From the NCBI GenBank assembly GCA_046728115.1, contig JBKPDW010000392.1:1-6606 (forward strand): 6,606 nt of DNA, given 5' to 3'. This DNA is from CAVSWN01 sp046728115 (GTDB lineage Bacteria; Acidobacteriota; Vicinamibacteria; Vicinamibacterales; CAVVIG01). Of this stretch, positions 3,773 to 6,606 are shown piece by piece (positions within the stretch are counted from its first letter, which is position 1; every line of letters begins with the position of its first letter). The notes beneath the pieces are model-generated. The model was given only the letters and a program-made list of their open reading frames with translations, did no database searches and was not told the origin of the DNA. The position numbers and the translations under genes were made by a program.

Positions 3773-6606
3773 CAATCCGCAACCTACCACCTGCACAAGG
3801 AAGCTTCGACGACCGCGGGTCTGCTCCAACTGAAGACCGCCGGCCCGGACACGCCCGCGACGATGTTCAGCGTCGATCTGAAACACCAGCCTCCCGGCTT
3901 TTACGTGGTGAAGGTATTCGACACGCAAGCGGGTGTCCCAGGTCAGTCCGGATTCATCCCGGCTGGCGCGGCGGTCAGCTTCACGTTGTGGATGCGGAAA
4001 TCGGCGAACGCCGGCACGATGTTTCCCCAAGCGAAGCTCACTCTCAACAGCACCTCGGGCACGCCGCTGTGTACGGGGGTTGGCACGTCGGCACTCACGA
4101 CGACTCTCACCGCCTATGCTTTGAGCTGCAACACCGCAACGGAGGTGTCGATGTCAGCCTCCGATCGCTTTACTCTGGCAATCGGCGCGAACGTCACCGT
4201 TGCTGCCGGAGGTCCCGGCGCAAAGGCGGAGCTCGATGTCGAAGGGCTGCTGAATGGCAACTACGACTCGCGAGTCGTCATTCCGTCGCCGATTCCACCG
4301 CCGACCGTCACCAGTGTCTCGCCAGTTACTGGTCGAATCGGCACGGCAGTCACGATCACGGGATCGAATTTCGGCGCTATTCAGGGCGCCAGCACAGTCA
4401 CGTTCAATGGCGTCGTGGCTTCTCCCACGAGCTGGTCCAATACCAGCATCGTGGCGTCCGTCCCTGCAGGGGCGTCGAGCGGACCCGTGGTCGTTACCGT
4501 TGCCGGACGCGCCAGCTCTGGACTGCCTTTCACCGTCATCCTGACGGGTTCGGTTGCCGGGTCTGTCCGGCGCGCATCCGACGGCGCGCCAATCGCGGGC
4601 GCGGCTGTCACCGTTTATTCCGGGTCGAGCCGGCAAGGGACGGCGACGACCACTGCCAGCGGTACGTATGCAGTTGGTTCGCTCACATTGGGCAGCTATG
4701 TGGTTGAAGCCTCGGCCGTCGGGTATCGGGCGAGTGAACAGCCTGTCGTAGTCTCGGCTGCAGCGACGTCGACAGCCGACTTCAGTTTGGAGAATGCCTC
4801 GCACGGGCCGGTCCTGTATGCGTACGACCCGGTTGGACGCCTGATTCAGGTCACCGATCCGTCAGGTGACTTCGCGATCTATCGCTACGATGCCGTTGGG
4901 AACATTCTGTCGATCGATCGCCGCGATCAACAGGTTCTCGCAATCAGCGGCTTTACACCGGTCAGCGGCCCGCCCGGCACCCGCGTAACGATCCACGGTG
5001 GAGGCTTCGCGGAGGTGGCCGATGCGAACACGGTCATGTTCAGCGGCGTCCCTGCTCCAGTTCAAAGCGCTTCACCGACTGAACTCGTCGCCCAGGTTCC
5101 ACCGGGCGCGACGACCGGGCCGATTTCGGTTGTCACGGTAAAGGCTGCCGTCAGCACCACTACGCCGTTCAATGTAACTGCAAGCAGTGGCGTTCCAACG
5201 ATCACCTCCTTCACACCGACTATCGGGGTAGCCGGAACGGCCATTTCGATCAGCGGCTCGAATTTCGATGAGACGCTGCTGAACGATCGGGTCGATCTCA
5301 ACGGGCGATTGGCAATGGTGACTGGGGGCAGCACGACGGCGCTGACGAGCACGGTGCCGCTCTTTACTCTGGGCGGAGCGATAACCGTGGCAACACCGTT
5401 TGGAAGGACCACGAGCCAGGCTGATTTCTTCGTCGTTCCGCCGCCGAATCAGCCCGCTGATGTGATCGTGACGGACCGTATCCAATTGAACACCAGCAAG
5501 GCAGTCACGCTCGGCACAGCAGACAAGATTGGTCTTTTCCTCTTCGACGGCACCTCGAGACAACGTGCATCATTCACAATCTCGAACTCGACGATCGGCA
5601 GCGGATCGATTTCGATAATCCGTCCAGACGGCGTCGAGTTGGCCAAGACCTCTTCGCTGTCCAATAGCGCGTTCATCGACGGTCAAACCTTGCCTATGAC
5701 GGGAACCTACACCGTCGAACTTGCTCTGAGCTCGGGCGCCACCGGCAGCCTCACGCTCTCGAGCTATGGATTCGACGACGTTACGGGCTCAATTGAGACC
5801 AATGGAACAGGTGTGCCGGTCACGATTACGAGCCCTGGGCAAAACGCGGAGCTCACATTCGCCGGAGTCGCCGGACAACTGATCAGCGCAACAGCATCGA
5901 GCAGCGTATGGGCAAGTTGCGGATTCGGCGGACAGTACGGGCTGGCGATTCTCAAGCCTGATGGATCGACGCTCACGAATGTTTCAAACGCCTGTGGACC
6001 GACGACCGTAGTCGAGCACCAGGTGTTGCCAGTGTCGGGCACCTACACGCTGCGGCTGGATCCGATTGGAAGCCGCACTGGGAGCGCGACGCTTTCCGTC
6101 TATGCCTTCTCCGACGTTACCGGCCCGGTACAACCCAACGGCAGCGCTGTACCGGTGCAGATTACGGTGCCCGGACAACTCGCGCTCCTAACATTTTCGG
6201 GTACGGCAGGGCAGCTCGTGAGCGCCACCTCTACGAGCAGCACATGGGGAAGCTGTGGCTTTGGAGGGCAATACAGCCTGGCGATTCTCAAGCCAGACGG
6301 CTCGACGCTGGCATCCTTCGGCAACGCGTGCGGACCGACAACCGTCGTCGATCGTCAGATGCTGCCTGTGTCGGGCACGTACACAATCCGGCTCGATCCG
6401 TACGGCGCGAATACCGGCAGCGCCTCGATTTCGGCTTACAGCTTCGTAGACGTAACGGGTCCCATACCGGCAGACGGCACGCCGGTTCCCGTTCCGATCA
6501 CGGCGCCCGGGCAAGTCGGATCGCTAACCTTCACGGGAACAGCGGGTCAGGTGATCAGCGTGCTCTCGACGTCCAGCAGTTGGGCGAGCTGTGGGTTCGG
6601 CGGGAT
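3704..6606 (+). CDS. Giant secreted TIG / YD-repeat / PPC-like repeat protein, RHS-type N-terminal part (3' end outside window)
   Basis: One uninterrupted frame runs from ATG 3704 to the window edge, covering 967 complete codons with no stop. Residues 1-23 form a Sec signal peptide (basic HRR, hydrophobic core, AHA before Q24). Residues 25-195 are a beta-rich domain with C123 and C142 that I cannot assign. TIG/IPT domains lie at 201-278, 413-492 and 498-578 (pattern P-x-IxS-x-xP, G-x-xG-T-x-hxIxG-xxF, then F-x-V). Residues 281-362 resemble a carboxypeptidase-regulatory fold (GSVAGSVRR, SDGAPIAGAAVTV, GTYAVGSLTLGSYVVEA). YD motifs YAYDPVGRLIQV and YRYDAVGNILSI lie at 372-404. PPC-like repeats start near 598 and become an exact 112-residue array from 704. 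As I recall, this order occurs at the front of large RHS/YD-repeat proteins in soil bacteria, so a surface-exposed adhesive or toxin-delivery role is inferred. The RHS core and any toxin tip would lie beyond the window. The protein might instead be a plain adhesin. Confidence 0.85.
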   Translation, partial: MHRRLSFFACAVTAAFAATSAHAQSATYHLHKEASTTAGLLQLKTAGPDTPATMFSVDLKHQPPGFYVVKVFDTQAGVPGQSGFIPAGAAVSFTLWMRKSANAGTMFPQAKLTLNSTSGTPLCTGVGTSALTTTLTAYALSCNTATEVSMSASDRFTLAIGANVTVAAGGPGAKAELDVEGLLNGNYDSRVVIPSPIPPPTVTSVSPVTGRIGTAVTITGSNFGAIQGASTVTFNGVVASPTSWSNTSIVASVPAGASSGPVVVTVAGRASSGLPFTVILTGSVAGSVRRASDGAPIAGAAVTVYSGSSRQGTATTTASGTYAVGSLTLGSYVVEASAVGYRASEQPVVVSAAATSTADFSLENASHGPVLYAYDPVGRLIQVTDPSGDFAIYRYDAVGNILSIDRRDQQVLAISGFTPVSGPPGTRVTIHGGGFAEVADANTVMFSGVPAPVQSASPTELVAQVPPGATTGPISVVTVKAAVSTTTPFNVTASSGVPTITSFTPTIGVAGTAISISGSNFDETLLNDRVDLNGRLAMVTGGSTTALTSTVPLFTLGGAITVATPFGRTTSQADFFVVPPPNQPADVIVTDRIQLNTSKAVTLGTADKIGLFLFDGTSRQRASFTISNSTIGSGSISIIRPDGVELAKTSSLSNSAFIDGQTLPMTGTYTVELALSSGATGSLTLSSYGFDDVTGSIETNGTGVPVTITSPGQNAELTFAGVAGQLISATASSSVWASCGFGGQYGLAILKPDGSTLTNVSNACGPTTVVEHQVLPVSGTYTLRLDPIGSRTGSATLSVYAFSDVTGPVQPNGSAVPVQITVPGQLALLTFSGTAGQLVSATSTSSTWGSCGFGGQYSLAILKPDGSTLASFGNACGPTTVVDRQMLPVSGTYTIRLDPYGANTGSASISAYSFVDVTGPIPADGTPVPVPITAPGQVGSLTFTGTAGQVISVLSTSSSWASCGFGG
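4814..4921 (+). repeat. Isolated pair of YD (RHS-type) repeats
   Basis: Residues 371-406 hold two successive YD motifs, Y372-x-Y374-D375-x-x-G378-R379 and Y393-x-Y395-D396-x-x-G399-N400, spaced 21 residues apart as in RHS proteins. They follow the carboxypeptidase-regulatory-like fold and are followed at once by a TIG domain. Two repeats are too few to make an RHS shell, so they are probably a linker relic or a structural joint. A longer YD array is expected downstream of the window. Confidence 0.8.
5495..5812 (+). repeat. Divergent PPC-like repeat unit without cysteines
   Basis: Residues 598-703 align with the array that follows through IIRPDGVEL, LPMTGTYTVEL, TGSLTLSSYGF and DVTGSI. They lack the SCGFGG and NACGP segments and both cysteines, and carry FIDGQTLP in their place. 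The unit reads like the more common type of this repeat in RHS-like proteins and may represent the ancestral form or a cap of the array. Confidence 0.65.
5813..6606 (+). repeat. Tandem 336-bp (112-residue) PPC-like repeats with a conserved Cys pair
   Basis: Copies lie at 5813-6148 (residues 704-815), 6149-6484 (816-927) and 6485-6606 (928 onward, cut by the window edge). Spacing is exactly 112 residues; the cysteines fall at 739/764, 851/876 and 963. Each copy reads V-P-V-x-I-T, PGQ, LTF-x-G-x-AGQ, WxSCGFGGQY, LAILKPDGSTL, NACGPTTVV, LPVSGTYT, RLDP, TGSA, DVTGP. By hand alignment, copies 1 and 2 agree at about 78 of 112 residues. Many synonymous codons differ, so the duplication is not recent. 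The motif style (AGQ, PDG, SGTYT-x-R, TGS) fits pre-peptidase C-terminal-like beta sandwiches. The Cys pair, 25 residues apart, could form a disulfide within each unit. Confidence 0.85.

Noticed and set aside
3730..4707. A long open frame of 325 codons on the + strand within the giant gene, in another frame
   Set aside because: It overlaps the frame starting at 3704, which carries a signal peptide, Shine-Dalgarno, TIG and YD motifs. The alternative translation is Arg/His-rich and matches no fold, as is typical for shadow frames in GC-rich DNA.
4154..5676. Several minus-strand frames of 60-220 codons opposite the giant secreted protein gene
   Set aside because: They are antisense reflections of Thr/Ser/Val/Gly-rich repeats. 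None has a start with a ribosome binding site or recognisable motifs.
5813..6606. The 336-base tandem repeat considered as an assembly artefact
   Set aside because: The copies differ at many synonymous and some non-synonymous positions while keeping frame and motifs, so they are real diverged duplicates and not a repeated read.

Overview
The window is GC-rich bacterial DNA from a diderm. The evidence for an outer membrane is the end of a beta-barrel protein with a C-terminal Phe. The protein styles recall Acidobacteriota or another soil lineage rich in giant secreted proteins; these styles are the lipid-linked GT-C and GT2 enzymes and a large TIG / YD-repeat / PPC-like secreted protein. That taxonomic guess is recalled pattern, not a search result. 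I see no RNA gene, CRISPR array, insertion sequence, transposase or attachment site. Coding density is very high: the longest gap between genes is 146 bases, so there is no geneless stretch over 300 bases.

Left part (1-1941): the 3' end of an outer-membrane beta-barrel gene runs rightward into the window. It converges on a leftward 510-codon gene for a polytopic GT-C (GT39/PMT-like) glycosyltransferase, and the two 3' ends overlap by 23 bases.

Middle part (1930-3557): a DedA/VTT-family membrane protein is read divergently from the GT-C gene. Fifteen bases after it comes a GT2 polyprenyl-phosphate glycosyltransferase of the GtrB/ArnC/DPM1 type, with two C-terminal membrane helices. The three genes fit one process by inference. 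The GT2 enzyme would load a sugar onto undecaprenyl phosphate inside the cell, the GT-C enzyme would spend that lipid-linked sugar on the periplasmic side, and the DedA protein could return the freed lipid phosphate. The starts of the divergent pair are only 11 bases apart. They appear to be served by interlocked, opposing -10 elements that leave almost no 5' leader.

Right part (3704-6606, open at the window edge): one continuous frame of at least 967 codons encodes a secreted protein. In order it has a Sec signal peptide, an unrecognised Cys-containing beta-rich domain, a TIG domain, a carboxypeptidase-regulatory-like fold, one pair of YD (RHS-type) repeats, two more TIG domains, a divergent PPC-like repeat, and a 112-residue repeat array with a regularly spaced cysteine pair. 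The order looks like the N-terminal stalk of a very large RHS/YD-repeat surface or toxin-delivery protein whose core would lie beyond the window. The most unusual items are the 112-residue Cys-pair array and the divergent near-leaderless promoter pair.
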